Positions 1 through 8,089 of a stretch of DNA of 64,000 bases are shown here, piece by piece. Location: contig NZ_CP020384.1 in NCBI RefSeq assembly GCF_002073975.1, positions 868,001 to 932,000 on the forward strand, written 5' to 3'. The translations under genes and the position numbers were made by a program. Numbering within the stretch: position 1 is the stretch's first letter; the number at the start of each line of letters is the position of its first letter. The notes under the pieces were generated by a model, which saw only the letters and a program-made list of their open reading frames with translations, made no database searches and was not told the DNA's origin. This stretch comes from Rhodovulum sp. MB263 (GTDB lineage Bacteria > Pseudomonadota > Alphaproteobacteria > Rhodobacterales > Rhodobacteraceae).

Positions 1-749
1 GTGAGCGAGACCTGCAGGTCGACATCGCCATAGGCATCGGTCGAACCCTGCCAGAGCCGCGCGTCGGGCGGCGTCCACATCGCCGTGCCGGAGGGCTGCC
101 AGAACAGATCCTCGGCCTCCGAGATCAGGAGCTCGATATCGGTGATCAGCCGCACCGGCTGGACCCTGCCCAGATCGATCCGGCCCGCGAAGGCGTAGAT
201 CGCGCGGGTCTGGCCCGGGGCCATCGCCAGCACGCCCCCCGCCGCGCGGCAGCCCTCGGCCGCCCCCGCGAAGTCCGGGGCCTCGGCCAGGGTGACGACG
301 GTCGTGGTCGGGATGATCGAGGCGGCACGGATCGCGATCCCCGAGACCGGGCCGGGCGTGCCCATCGCGTCATGGGCGCGCGCGAGATAGGTGCCGGATT
401 TGAGCGGCAGGGTCGCCTCGGTCACGCCGCCCGAGACCGCCTTGCCGATCCCGGTCGAGCTCTGCCAGGTCGCGCCCGAGAGCGCGCCCGCATGGCGGAA
501 CTCGATCCGGCCGCCCTGGCGCACGTCGAGCGAGGGATGCCGGTCCCAGCGCAGCATGGCGACGGCACCACCCGAGGCCTGCACCGAGAGCCCGGTGATC
601 GCGCCCGGCGGGGCGTTCTCGCCCTGCACCGCCGTCGCGCCCGCCCAGGCCCAGTCCGACCAGATGCCGCGCGCATTCCGGCCCCGCGCGCCGAAGGCAT
701 AGGGGCCCGGCGCGACATCGTCGATCATGTCCTCGGGGCTGTCGGTCAC
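1..749 (-). pseudogene. Fragment of a phage tail-tip (host-specificity J-like) protein
   Basis: An open minus-strand frame runs from a junction near 749 to the left edge, so its 5' part is missing and its 3' end lies outside the window. The translation has fibronectin-III-like strands of tail-tip proteins: PGPYAFGARGRNARG, then PPGAITGLSVQASGG, then HPSLDVRQGGRIEFRH. This order is familiar from lambda-J-like baseplate proteins of Rhodobacteraceae phages. An in-frame TAA lies just upstream (756-758) and no ATG precedes the conserved part, so I read a truncated remnant rather than an expressed gene. The family call is from pattern recognition only. Confidence 0.6.
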
Positions 750-960
750 GGGGCTTTACCTGCGCGGGCTCGCGCCGCTGAGCGCCACCAACCGGCTGAC
801 CCCGCCCGCGCCCGGCACCGAGGCGCACAAGCGCTGGAGCGCGGTCCATCGGGCCCCGCCCGGACCCGACCGCTGGAAGATCAGATCCCGCACCTTCGAA
901 GGCCTCGCCGTCGCCGCGGCCGAGCAATGGGGCGGGCAAGCAGGAAAGGAGGCCGCCTGA
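748..960 (+). pseudogene. C-terminal fragment of a phage DNA-methylase-like protein
   Basis: Only the last ~70 codons of a longer gene are present. The translation (GLYLRGLAPLSATNRL, then a Pro-rich stretch, then RSRTFEGLAVAAAEQWG) resembles the C-terminal end of phage proteins usually annotated as DNA cytosine methylases, which close with an 'RSRT(F/Y)..IA.AMA.QWG' motif. The upstream part is replaced head-on by the tail-tip fragment of the opposite strand. Its TGA overlaps the ATG of the next gene, so the original gene order downstream seems preserved. The enzymatic domain is absent and the fragment cannot be active. Confidence 0.45.
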
Positions 961-1514
961 TGGCCGAGATTTTTACCCGCAGCTTCGGCTGCTGCGAGGC
1001 CGAGACGAGCCCGGCCGAGGCCCGGCTGACGATCCGCCGGGACGGCAAGGACATGATCCGGCTCTTCGGCCGCGACCTGATCCGCAGCTCGCTTCTGGGC
1101 GGCAGCTGGGCACCCGATATCGAGCGCGCGCTGCGCTGGGGGCTCGAGCTGATCGAGGCCGAGCTCGGCGAGGATCTGCGCTACCGCGCGGGCGTGATGG
1201 CGGCCGTCAAGCTCTGCTGGCGGCTGCGCCTGGCCGATGATCCGCGCCGCGCGGAGCGGCTTCTGCTGGGCGATCCGCAGGCCGGGCAACCGCCAGCAGA
1301 GCCCCGGATCTGCCCCGCCTGCGGCGAGCTGGTGACCGAGGGGCAGGGATGCGGCGGCGGTATCTGCCGGGCCTCGGACGCCTTTCCGAGGCCGGTCGAA
1401 GACCCCGCCGACAAGGCGTTCCGCGACGCTATCGCCGAGCTGGTCGACAGCGCCATGAAAGAAGGAAAGGTCGATGGCGAGGCGTGGGGCGGAATGCCAG
1501 ATGCGCACGCGTGA
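960..1514 (+). CDS. Hypothetical phage protein with Cys-rich segment
   Basis: This 184-residue protein starts at an ATG that overlaps the TGA of the upstream fragment. It is acidic and soluble, with no signal peptide or membrane segment. Around residues 117-137 there is a Cys-rich segment (CPACGELVTEGQGCGGGIC) that could bind zinc. I do not recognise the family. Its tight coupling to the methylase-like fragment upstream and the excisionase-like gene downstream (overlapping by 14 bases) places it in the early region of a prophage remnant. Confidence 0.5.
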   Translation: MAEIFTRSFGCCEAETSPAEARLTIRRDGKDMIRLFGRDLIRSSLLGGSWAPDIERALRWGLELIEAELGEDLRYRAGVMAAVKLCWRLRLADDPRRAERLLLGDPQAGQPPAEPRICPACGELVTEGQGCGGGICRASDAFPRPVEDPADKAFRDAIAELVDSAMKEGKVDGEAWGGMPDAHA

Positions 1515-1734
1515 TATTCAGTTCGCCCCGCGACTACTTCCCGCACCTGAAGCAGCGCACTATCTCGGGGTCAGCACCAGCACACTGCGCAGCTTGAACA
1601 TCCCGCGTCGCCAGCTTGGCGCGAAGCGCCTATATGACAGGCTTGACCTTGACGCATTTGCTTCCGGGCTCCCAACTGAAGGGAACCTTTCAGGAGATTC
1701 GGAATGCGACAGCCTGTTTGGGGTGTCCAGTTGA
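1501..1734 (+). CDS. Excisionase-like helix-turn-helix protein
   Basis: A 77-residue protein with a MerR/AlpA-like DNA-binding helix-turn-helix in its first half (LPAPEAAHYLGVSTSTL, then a basic LNIPRRQLGAKRLYDR segment and LDAFASGL). Small proteins of this type precede tyrosine integrases in many Rhodobacteraceae phages and act as recombination directionality factors or regulators. Its TGA overlaps a possible TTG start of the integrase remnant downstream, the usual translational coupling. The gene looks intact although the integrase it served is broken. The directionality role is inferred from position. Confidence 0.6.
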   Translation: MRTRDIQFAPRLLPAPEAAHYLGVSTSTLRSLNIPRRQLGAKRLYDRLDLDAFASGLPTEGNLSGDSECDSLFGVSS

Positions 1735-2464
1735 AGGGGATCAGGCGTCAAAGACGTGGTGATCGCGTCGTGAAATACCATCGCGCGACAGGAATTCGCC
1801 TTCCCGACCTGCCGGAAACACATCCGGATTTCGTTGCTGCGTGGGCCGCTGCGGAAGCTGGAAGCGCCGACCCGCTGGCGAAGGCTGCCCGCGTCGCGCC
1901 GGTGGCCATTGGCTCCCTGTCCGCATCCATCCGCGCCGAACGAGCGGGCAGGGACTGGAAGTCCCTTTCCGCAGTATATCGCAGCGCGATGAAGCGCGAA
2001 TTCGATGCGATGTCGGAAGCCTATGGAAAAGCGCAAACCAAAGCAAGGTGGGCAAGCCCGCACATGTGCCATGGACTAGCGCGCTTCCGGCTTTTGCAAG
2101 TGGATGGGCTGTGGAACTGAACCAGGTGAAAGATGCCCTCCAGGTCACATCTGGCGGGTTCACCTTCCTGGAGGCAAACGGCAAGGTCCGGTCGGTGAAG
2201 GGGCTTGGCAACCTTATCGCAGAATCAGCCCGAACCGCAGGCATCAGCAAGTCTGCACACGGCCTTCGAAAATCGCGACTGACAGCCATCGCTGAAGCGG
2301 GCGGAACTGCGCATGCGATTATGGCATGGGGTGGTCACCAGACCCTTCAGGAGGCCGAGCGTTACACGCGCGCGGCGCAGCTGAAAAAGCTGGTCATGGG
2401 TGATGAACATATAGAGAACAGTGTATCACTTGAAATCCGTGATACAAAAACAGCGAAAACCTAA
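1731..2464 (+). pseudogene. Tyrosine integrase remnant with internal deletion and frameshift
   Basis: The N-terminal part (KGIRRQRRGDRVVKYHRATG, then LPDLPETHPDFVAAW) matches the arm- and core-binding region of Rhodobacteraceae phage integrases. The C-terminal catalytic end is in another frame: AHVPWTSALPAF, then HGLRKSRLTAIAEAG (box H-x-x-R), then WGGHQTLQEAERYT with the nucleophilic Tyr. The middle of the fold, including the first catalytic Arg box, is missing, and the two parts join near 2035-2045 with a frame change. A family member would be about 330-350 residues; this encodes some 240. It cannot be a functional recombinase. An ATG at 1704 is an alternative start. Confidence 0.75.
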
Positions 2465-2489
2465 ATGATTTCAACGCTGTTTCGCACGA

Positions 2490-3632
2490 GTGGCAGCCCG
2501 TAGGGGGTTTGCCTGGTCGGTCGCCCGGATTGCCCGCGGCATGAAGCGCTATGTGCTGGAGGCCGAACGGCCCTTCATCGTGAACCTGACCCACGGCGCC
2601 CGGACCGAGGATCTGGCCCGGCCGCTGCGCACGATCACCGGCGCGAACCGGGGCGAAAAGGCGCTGGTGGCGCCCAGCCTGACCCGCTTCAACGGCGGAG
2701 CCACGGGCGCCGATCTGCGCGACCCGATGCCGACCGTCACCGCGAACAGCTGGATCAAGCGGCCCGGCGGCGCGATGCCGCTGGGGATCGTCACGCCGCA
2801 TCTGCTGAGCCTCAAGGGCACCGCCCGCCGCGATGGTGCCGCCACGGCGCCGCATCCGACCGTGCTGGCCGGTGGCGGCCACAGCGCCGTGGTCGCGCCG
2901 GTCCTGACCTACGCCCAGCAGGGCGGCGGCAACCGCTCGGCCGGGGCTCCGCACCACACGATCTGCGCCTCGAAGAAGGACCAGAACAGCCTGCTGGCCG
3001 CGACCATGGTTCATGTCGGCAATGGCGAACGGCCCGGGCAGGCGCCGCGCGCGCTCGACATCGGCGCGCCGCTGAACACCGTGGTCGCGGGCGGCGTGAA
3101 GCACTACCCGGTGGCGGCCTTCCTCGCGCAGCAGAACGGCGGGCCGCGCATGGCCACCCATGCCGGGCATGACCCGCGCGCTCCCCTGTCCACGGTCGCC
3201 GCCAGCGGCAGCCACCAGACGCCGGTCGCAGCCTGGTTCGCGAAATACTACGGCACCGGCGACGGCGCCCGGATGGACGAACCTTGCCACACCGTGACTG
3301 TCAAGGACCGCATAGGGCACATGCAGGCCGACCTGGCCGCGCCGCCCTTCGCCGAGGAACACGAGGCCCGGTCCCGCGAGGTGGCCGAGTTCCTGCGTGC
3401 CCATGGTGCATGGGACGGCGGCGAGTTCGTCACGCTGGAGATCGACGGGCAGACCTTCGTTGTGATCGACATCGGCATGCGGATGCTCAGCCCGCGGGAG
3501 TTGTTCAACGCGCAAGGGTATCCGCCCGACTACGTGATCGAGGGCGCTTGGGAGGGGCTTGACAGCGACCAGCCCACGTTCCGCCCGTTTTCCAAGGATG
3601 TGCAGATCAGCTGCTGCGGCAACTCGGTCTGA
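2490..3632 (+). pseudogene. 5'-truncated phage DNA cytosine-5 methyltransferase
   Basis: The translation from GFAWSVARIARGMKRY onward matches the C-terminal half of large phage C5-methyltransferases, with repeated target-recognition units of the form 'RTIT/PTVTAN...' and a terminal MRMLSPRELFNAQGYPPDY segment followed by CGNSV, the end of the C5-MTase fold (motifs IX-X region). The N-terminal half with the SAM site, the PCQ catalytic Cys loop and the ENV motif is absent. The frame opens at a GTG just before the homology begins, which looks fortuitous. This is a remnant whose upstream part was replaced by the integrase fragment. Confidence 0.65.
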
Positions 3633-3665
3633 CGCCCGCATTCTGGACGGAATATGCGCTTCGGC

Positions 3666-4640
3666 TCAAGGGGCCTGGGCGCGCGCTATTGGTCTTCGAG
3701 CTTTGCGGTGAACCTCGCCACGGTCCTCGATCAGCCTGTTGAGGAGCGACAGGGCCTTTCGCGCCGCTTCGCTCACGCCCGCGCGTCCCGCCTCTGCGGG
3801 CACCGCCGGGTCAACCAGACAGGTCGTGACGGGATCGCCGTCTTGGTCGAGCCCAAGCTCGACCTGCCGAAGCTGGTAGCAGAAGCGATAGCCGGTCGGC
3901 CCGTCGCGCTGCTTCGTCACTTCGGCGGTGATCTGCCCCAGGTCGTCGCGGGACAGTTCGATTTCGGTGTCGATGGCGGCACGAAGGGACGAATGCCCTC
4001 GCGCCCCGCGCCCGGTGTCCTTGCCGGTGTGGTGCACCAGCATGACATGCGCCCCGGTGACACGCCGGATCAGGTCGAGATTGCGCACCAGGTCGGCAAT
4101 GTCAGGGGCCGCGTTCTCATCCCGGCCCCCCATCACCCGCGCCATCGTGTCTATGACGATCAGGTCGAAGCCAGCGCCGCCCACGGCCGAGAGGTGTTGC
4201 AGCACTTCGGTCAGCGGCCCGGCCGCGCTGTCCGTTCCGGTCAGCGTGATCGGGACCGACAGCACGAAGAATTCGGGTTCATCGAGCGCCGACACCCGGT
4301 TCGCGAAGCCGCCGCCGCCCTCTGCCGCGATATAGAGGACGCGGCCCTTGTTCACCCGCCGGTTTCCCCAGCTGCGCCCCTTGGCGACATGGTGCGCCAG
4401 ATCCAGGGCGAGGAACGACTTCCCGCTGTTGGACGGGCCGTAGAGGACGGAAAGGGCCGACTGGTCGAGCCAGCCCTTGACCAGATACGGGCGAGCCAGG
4501 CAGGGCGACAGATCCGCCGCCCAGGTCGTGGCGCTCAGCAGGGACAGGGCGCGGGGCTTCAAGCGCGCACGATTGCCATAAAGATGGCTGACCGCGCCCT
4601 CGGAAGCGCCTTCGGTCCCTTTTGTCGGATCTTTGGCCAT
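3666..4640 (-). pseudogene. C-terminally truncated RepA-like AAA ATPase (diverged inverted copy)
   Basis: A 324-residue reading frame nearly identical to the 374-residue ATPase of element B further right. It keeps the P-loop GPSNSGKS near residues 68-75, the Walker B region DLIVIDTMARVMGG and the LVHHTGKD loop of RepA/DnaB-like hexameric ATPases (AAA_25 type). The match stops at 3703, after which an unrelated tail (ARRPIARAQAP) closes the frame, so about 50 C-terminal residues are lost. Substitutions against the other copy are scattered (for example SVPITLTGTD against SIPVTLTGPD), so the copies diverged before arriving here or come from related phages. It may still be expressed. Confidence 0.65.
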
Positions 4641-4966
4641 GGCCGCTCGTTCCCCTGCGACGGCCTCAGGCCGCGTTTCCAGTCCAGCCATTCCGCACCG
4701 CGAGCCGCACCAGCTCGGGCGGCGGGGCCTTGAAGCGCGTGTAGTCGAACGCGGCCACCGGCTCGGATTGGAGAGCGTCATCATCGCCAAAGAGGCCGTC
4801 GCAGAAGTTGAGCGCCAAAGCCTCGTCGGCGGTCATCCAGGTTTCCGCCGCCATCCAGGCGCGGATACGCTCGACCGGATGGCCCGTGGCTCGGGAATAG
4901 GCCTGCGCATAGGTCTCGGAAATCTTGTCCAGCATGCCCGCCTCGCGGCGCAGGTCGTCTGCGGTT
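3703..4966 (-). repeat. 1264-bp inverted duplicate of 24517-25780
   Basis: The reverse complement of this segment aligns over exactly the same length, with no net indel, to 24517-25780. It covers the 3' half of the ClpP-like gene and most of the RepA-like ATPase gene. Identity stops sharply at both ends (AACCGCAGACGACCTG at one, CACCGCAA at the other). Scattered substitutions show the copies are related but not recently duplicated. Confidence 0.9.
4666..4966 (-). pseudogene. Truncated ClpP-like prohead protease (diverged inverted copy)
   Basis: The C-terminal ~95 residues of a ClpP-like phage head maturation protease (TADDLRREAGMLDKISETYA to VRLAVRNGWTGNAA). The N-terminal half with the catalytic Ser region has been replaced exactly at 4966, where homology to the element-B copy ends and an in-frame TAA appears. 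It cannot be an active protease. It lies directly upstream of the truncated RepA-like ATPase, the same gene order as the intact pair in element B. Confidence 0.7.
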
Positions 4967-5042
4967 TAGCGCGGCGCCGAACCGCGACTTCACGCACATC
5001 GACCAATCACCTCGAAGCGCCGACTGACCGGAGGAAACCGAC

Positions 5043-5453
5043 ATGAAATTGCTCACCACGCTAATCCTGTTCGCCTCAGCTGGCCCCGTCTACGCAGACA
5101 CGGCCACGCCTTTACTTTCCGCCAGCTCTGCCCGAACAGATCGCTACGGCTGCACGGTCAGACAGCGCCCGGATGGAATGACCTACAGCGGATTCCGCGA
5201 TGCATGGCGCAATACCGCCGCAGATGACCTCTATTCCCTGCAAAGACACCAGGCGGCGCTAGAGGCGGGCTCATGTGAATGCGATGCACTCTGGCCTGAC
5301 TGGTCCAGCATCGAAGAGGAATTCGAGGCGCTTGGCTTCGCTGATCCGCAGGCAACGGACAGCCTTCATGTCACCTGGGCTGCCGCCGAGTATTTCCCTG
5401 TCATTTCGAACCTTCGCGCGGCACTGCGGGAACAATGTCAGGAGGCTGATTGA
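5043..5453 (+). CDS. Small exported protein next to virB6-like remnant
   Basis: A 136-residue protein with a clear N-terminal signal peptide (MKLLTTLILFASAGPVYA, cleavage likely after AYA-like VYA). The mature part contains a few Cys residues (YGCTVRQ, CECDALW, a terminal EQCQ) that could form disulfides. The family is not recognised. Its TGA overlaps the ATG of the following virB6-like gene, so it is probably one of the small periplasmic proteins found between VirB5 and VirB6 in conjugative type IV secretion clusters. An RBS-like GGAGG lies just before the start. Confidence 0.5.
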   Translation: MKLLTTLILFASAGPVYADTATPLLSASSARTDRYGCTVRQRPDGMTYSGFRDAWRNTAADDLYSLQRHQAALEAGSCECDALWPDWSSIEEEFEALGFADPQATDSLHVTWAAAEYFPVISNLRAALREQCQEAD

Positions 5454-6195
5454 TGGGGATCGTTACATTCATCGTAGAGGCAGCCGACAAGGGCCTCGAT
5501 GCCGTCGCAACTTCGCAGTTCGCCGCCGTAGCAGAGGTTTCCGGCACGATCATCATGGGGGCCGCGACCGTTGCGATCATCGCGCTCTTCATCAACATGG
5601 CATGGCAAATTCGCCCATGGACGGGCGAGAGATGCTGGTGCTGCTCTTCAAAATCAGCTTGATCAAGGCATTTGCGCTTAACTGGGCGAACTTCAACTTT
5701 GTCAGTGAACACCTAATCGACGGATTGGACGAGCTTGCTGGGAGCCTAATTGGCTCCGCCACAGGTGAGGAGGCCATTGGCTCGGCCTATTTCGCCGCAC
5801 GGTTTGATCTCCAAATGGACCGGCTAGCGGAGTACGGCAACGAAGCCGCCTCGCATATGTCCAGAGTTAGCAAAGCGTTGATGGGTGTCTTCTTCATGGC
5901 CCTAATTGCTTTGGTCGGCGGGTTGGCAGGAGCGGTCTTGGTACTCGCGAAAATGATGATAACGCTGCTAATCGGATTGGCGCCGGTCATGATCCTCTGT
6001 TCGATGTTCGACGTGACGAAAGACTACTTCCACCGTTGGGTATCCTCGCTGGCGAGTTTCTCCCTTTACCCGGTCGTGATCGCCGGAGTGTTTTCGATGG
6101 TCTTCGGCTTGGTAACGCTACTGGTCAGTGACCTTGGAGCCATAAACACCGCAGACAAAGCCGGAGAGATGGTCCCGTTTTTAGGCGTGGTGTGA
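5453..6195 (+). pseudogene. VirB6/TrbL-like conjugation membrane protein, frameshifted and truncated
   Basis: VirB6/TrbL proteins are polytopic inner-membrane subunits of type IV secretion channels. The first ~50 residues (MGIVTFIVEAADKGLDAV, then a hydrophobic AATVAIIALFINMAW helix) are in one frame. The rest (MDGREMLVLLFKISLIKAF, then AALMGVFFMALIALVGG-like helices and LAPVMILCSMFDVTKDYF) is in the next frame. Reading through requires one extra base near 5613-5616, consistent with loss of one C from a C-run. The 3' end is cut at 6191 by the IS3-family element, whose first bases supply the stop codon. The rest of the gene is not found beyond the IS. Confidence 0.7.
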
Positions 6196-6231
6196 GCTAC
6201 TCCCCATCGGTTGGACAGTATCTGGCGTAAT

Positions 6232-7083
6232 TTAAGCTACTCTTTGCACCTGCTGATCGGGTTTGTTGATATCATTTCTCTGCCAATAAACCAGCGCCGG
6301 TGGCTTGCCGCCGAGGGCTGAGTGAGGACGCTGGTGGTTGTAGAAGGTCATCCATTTCCGGATAGCCCCTTTCGTCTCTGATCCGGTCTCCCAGGCATGC
6401 AGGTAGACGCATTCGTATTTCAGGGTTCGCCACAGCCGCTCGATGAAGATGTTGTCGAGGAATCGGCCTTTCCCATCCATCGAGATGCGCACACCGGATC
6501 GGCGGAGCCGGTCGGTCCAGGCGCAGGACGTGAACTGGCTGCCCTGATCCGTGTTCATGATCTCGGGCGGGCCGAACTTGTGGATGGCCTCGCTCAGTGC
6601 TTCGACGCAGAAGTCGGCCTCCAGGGTGTTCGAGATCCGCCAGGATAGAACCTTGCGCGTGTGCCAGTCCATGATCGCTATGAGGTATAGGAACCCGCGG
6701 CGCATGGGCAGGTAGGTGATGTCCGAGCACCAGACCTGGTTCGGACGATCCACGTGCAGCCCTTTCAGAAGGTAAGGATAGGTCTTGTGTCCTTTCGCCG
6801 GCCTGCTCGTGTTGGGCTTCTGGTAAATCGGCATCAGCCCCATGAGGCGCATTAGCCGGCGTATTCGCTTCTCGTTCACGAGATGCCCGTCATTGCGCAG
6901 GTGCCAGGTCATCTGGCGGACACCGAAGAACGGCGTCTCCAGGAACTGCTCGTCGATCTGCCGCATCAGGCCGAGGTTCTGTGCGGTCTCTCCCTTCGGC
7001 TCGTAGTAATAGGACGAGCGCGCAATCGACAGCAGCCTGCACTGCTGACCGATGGACAGCTGAGGATGGTCAGGCTCGATCAT
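6232..7083 (-). CDS. IS3-family transposase OrfB (DDE integrase domain)
   Basis: The catalytic part of the transposase. It has an N-terminal HTH_21-type region (SIGQQCRLLSIARSSYYYEP), then the rve integrase core with the first Asp in WCSDITYLP, the second in NTDQGSQFTS and the Glu in DNIFIERLWRTLKYE, so the DDE triad is complete. The first ATG gives 283 residues, but the open frame extends upstream into orfA. In IS3 elements the active product is an OrfAB fusion made by -1 slippage, here probably at the run of six T (read on the minus strand) near 7118-7127. Confidence 0.88.
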   Translation of the reverse strand: MIEPDHPQLSIGQQCRLLSIARSSYYYEPKGETAQNLGLMRQIDEQFLETPFFGVRQMTWHLRNDGHLVNEKRIRRLMRLMGLMPIYQKPNTSRPAKGHKTYPYLLKGLHVDRPNQVWCSDITYLPMRRGFLYLIAIMDWHTRKVLSWRISNTLEADFCVEALSEAIHKFGPPEIMNTDQGSQFTSCAWTDRLRRSGVRISMDGKGRFLDNIFIERLWRTLKYECVYLHAWETGSETKGAIRKWMTFYNHQRPHSALGGKPPALVYWQRNDINKPDQQVQRVA

Positions 7084-7091
7084 ACCGCGCC

Positions 7092-7385
7092 TCACTTCCC
7101 GCCCCAGGGCTTCAGCTTTCGTTCCAAAAAAGAGTTGGCCACCGCCAGCTCCCCGATCTTGGCGTGGAGCTCCTTCACCTGCTCCTCGTCGATCTCGGGT
7201 CTCTTGCGGCCACCGCGCTCGAACACGCCGGACGCGCCTTCGAGCAGGGCGCGCTTCCATTGATGGATCATCGTCGGATGCACTCCGAACCGGCTCGCCA
7301 GCTCGGCCGCCGTCTCTTCACCCTTCAGGGCTTCCAGCGCGACCTTCGCCTTGAACTCAGGCGCGTGCTGCTTGCGTTTCGACAT
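7092..7385 (-). CDS. IS3-family transposase OrfA (helix-turn-helix)
   Basis: A 97-residue DNA-binding protein with the HTH_Tnp_1 pattern (EFKAKVALEALKGEETAAEL, then FGVHPTMIHQWKRALLEGA) followed by a leucine-zipper-like segment near ELHAKIGELAVANSFLERKL. It binds the terminal inverted repeats and is the N-terminal part of the OrfAB transposase. The frame is intact. Confidence 0.88.
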   Translation of the reverse strand: MSKRKQHAPEFKAKVALEALKGEETAAELASRFGVHPTMIHQWKRALLEGASGVFERGGRKRPEIDEEQVKELHAKIGELAVANSFLERKLKPWGGK

Positions 7386-7621
7386 CTCTGATCTCCTTCT
7401 CGTCGAAGATCAGCAGACTGCAAATCGTAGCTTACGTCACTGTCCGAATTTCGGGGGGTAGCTCACATCCGTCCAGCCGGTGGTGGCGATGAAAAATGTG
7501 CTCCGACAGGCCTCAAGGTAAGAATTTTTCGGCGACCTGCTCCCTAGACCTTCGAAAGGAAGCCTGACACAACAGAAGTGTACGCAACACATCTGAGTAG
7601 CTCTTATGAAAGGAGGCGCTG

Positions 7622-8089
7622 TTGTCAGAGGAAAGCCCAGAATCCCTTGCAGGGAAAATTAAAGAAATCGTCCAGGAGGCTTGGGCTGCTGAGGCGAAAC
7701 CAGTCTTGTTGAGCAATCTTGGAATGGAGCTCAGGAGAAATGGAGTTGATTACAAGTCCATCACGTCTGGAAAAAGCCTGAGCGCTTTCATTTCTGAGCG
7801 GGATAATGAATTCAAGGTGGTTCAGCACCCGAAAGAGACACTAAAGTTGGGAGTCATTCCCGCGGGTGAAGATTTTGAATTCAAGGTGGACGCTGGAGAA
7901 GAAAAGGATGGCGTCGAGGTCGAAGCTGAGGCCGGTCCGATTTCGAGGCATGCCAAGAACGCTCACGTGGCTGAAAGTCGCCGAGCCCTATATGCGTTCA
8001 TTCACCAGCTTTCAAAGCTTCCAGCCTCTGAGAGAGATGGTGTCAATATCCCAGTAAATGTTCTGATTCGACTTATGGAAGGCAAATGA
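7622..8089 (+). CDS. LOTUS/OST-HTH-like winged-helix protein
   Basis: A 155-residue protein starting at TTG behind a strong ribosome-binding site (AAAGGAGG, 5 bases upstream). Residues ~25-80 (VLLSNLGMELRRNGVDYKSI, then GKSLSAFI, then FKVVQHPKETLKLGVIP) follow the OST-HTH/LOTUS pattern: a winged helix whose last strand ends in a hydrophobic Pro turn. That domain binds RNA, including G-quadruplex RNA in some proteins, and in bacteria is often fused to NYN nucleases. An acidic linker and a helical C-terminus follow. GC content is far below the core genes, suggesting transfer. The stop overlaps the next start (ATGA), so the two are co-translated. The LOTUS assignment is by eye. Confidence 0.5.
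   Translation: MSEESPESLAGKIKEIVQEAWAAEAKPVLLSNLGMELRRNGVDYKSITSGKSLSAFISERDNEFKVVQHPKETLKLGVIPAGEDFEFKVDAGEEKDGVEVEAEAGPISRHAKNAHVAESRRALYAFIHQLSKLPASERDGVNIPVNVLIRLMEGK

Larger units (their letters stand above)
6191..7467 (-). mobile_element. IS3-family insertion sequence
   Basis: A complete-looking element of about 1.28 kb bounded by imperfect terminal inverted repeats that start TGTGAGCTAC at the left end and, read on the other strand, TGTGAGCTACCCCCCGA at the right. Both ends also share TTCGGACAGT/TTGGACAGT further in. It carries orfA and orfB on the minus strand with an overlap typical of -1 programmed frameshifting. I see no convincing target-site duplication (flanks GCGTGG and TCCGTCC), and the interrupted virB6-like gene does not resume to its right, so an adjacent deletion probably followed insertion. 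Confidence 0.85.
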
